A stretch of 6,102 bases of DNA from DATIJJ01 sp039936115 (GTDB lineage: Bacteria; Pseudomonadota; Gammaproteobacteria; DSM-16500). The stretch is taken from the NCBI GenBank assembly GCA_039936115.1, contig JBDTIZ010000301.1, forward strand, positions 1 through 6,102, given 5' to 3'. The number at the start of each line of letters is the position of its first letter. The stretch's first letter is position 1. Positions 5,977 to 6,102 of the stretch are shown here, piece after piece. A model generated the notes under the pieces. The model ran no database searches and was not told where the DNA came from. It saw nothing but the letters and a program-made list of their open reading frames with translations. A program made the translations under genes and the position numbers.

Positions 5977-6102
5977 GTCATTGCGAGCGCGAGCGAAGCA
6001 ACCCAGGTTTTATTGTCACTCGCATAGCAGAGGAAAGCATAAAATCTAGCCTTCATTTTAGATTTATGTGCTTGTTAAGGAGCAATAAAACCTGGGTTGC
6101 TT
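5977..6102. repeat. large inverted-repeat element (MITE/REP-like), cut by the window end
   Basis: Bases 5996-6015 are a perfect 20-bp reverse complement of 6083-6102, the last bases of the window. The 67-base centre contains its own hairpin: cataaaatcta (6038-6048) with tagatttatg (6059-6068), plus aagca (6035-6039) with tgctt (6069-6073) as an alternative. The left arm starts with cgtcattgcgagcg (5977-5990), a sequence I recall as the edge of dispersed palindromic repeats in many bacterial genomes. By symmetry the element probably runs to about 6121, roughly 145 bp in all. No protein is encoded in it. It is likely a non-autonomous or structural repeat. Confidence 0.7.

Noticed and set aside
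1..6102. tRNA, rRNA, CRISPR array, intact transposase or integrase
   Set aside because: None seen: no spaced direct-repeat array, no cloverleaf and no transposase motif. Only the possible IS6 end and the palindromic repeats point to mobile DNA.

Overview
This 6.1-kb, AT-rich window carries four convincing protein genes plus decayed sequence and repeats. It looks like a chromosomal segment of a gammaproteobacterium. The permease is very close to the enterobacterial lysine permease LysP as I remember it. The other genes are a periplasmic L,D-transpeptidase-like protein and a membrane GGDEF-EAL protein, both typical of Gram-negative bacteria. The AT bias, short palindromic repeats, gene remnants and a lysine/asparagine-rich orphan protein would fit the Legionella/Coxiella/Rickettsiella neighbourhood. 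That placement is inference, not shown by the sequence.

Layout from left to right. Bases 1-295 have no large gene: they hold a GC-rich hairpin repeat (61-81), a possible 19-residue leader peptide (193-252) and the permease ribosome site. A LysP-type lysine:proton symporter occupies 296-1792. Bases 1793-2068 hold a weak terminator-like fold, a promoter-like pair, a hairpin followed by a T-run, and a 14-base match to IS6-family inverted-repeat ends. An unrecognised basic protein follows (2069-2866), ending in four consecutive in-frame stop codons and a good intrinsic terminator. The 465-base gap at 2867-3331 contains a start-less coding remnant (2890-3066), a strong nested palindrome (3091-3154) and a promoter with a perfect TATAAT for the next gene. 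An exported YkuD_2-type L,D-transpeptidase-like protein is at 3332-4021. Its stop codon directly abuts the stop codon of a convergent membrane HAMP-GGDEF-EAL gene (minus strand, 4022-5794). The last 308 bases hold that gene's promoter region, a doubtful small ORF and a large inverted-repeat element cut by the window end.

The genes do not form an operon. lysP, the orphan and the transpeptidase are each separated by intergenic sequence, and the GGDEF-EAL gene faces the other way. The most interesting protein is the GGDEF-EAL one. It has GGAEF in place of GGDEF, Asn in place of a metal-binding Asp, and three substitutions at normally conserved EAL positions, one of them at the expected catalytic Glu. 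It nevertheless keeps the RxxD inhibitory site at exactly the canonical spacing. It therefore looks like a c-di-GMP receptor or scaffold rather than an enzyme. The stretch 1793-3331 looks like a decay or insertion zone between two conserved genes.
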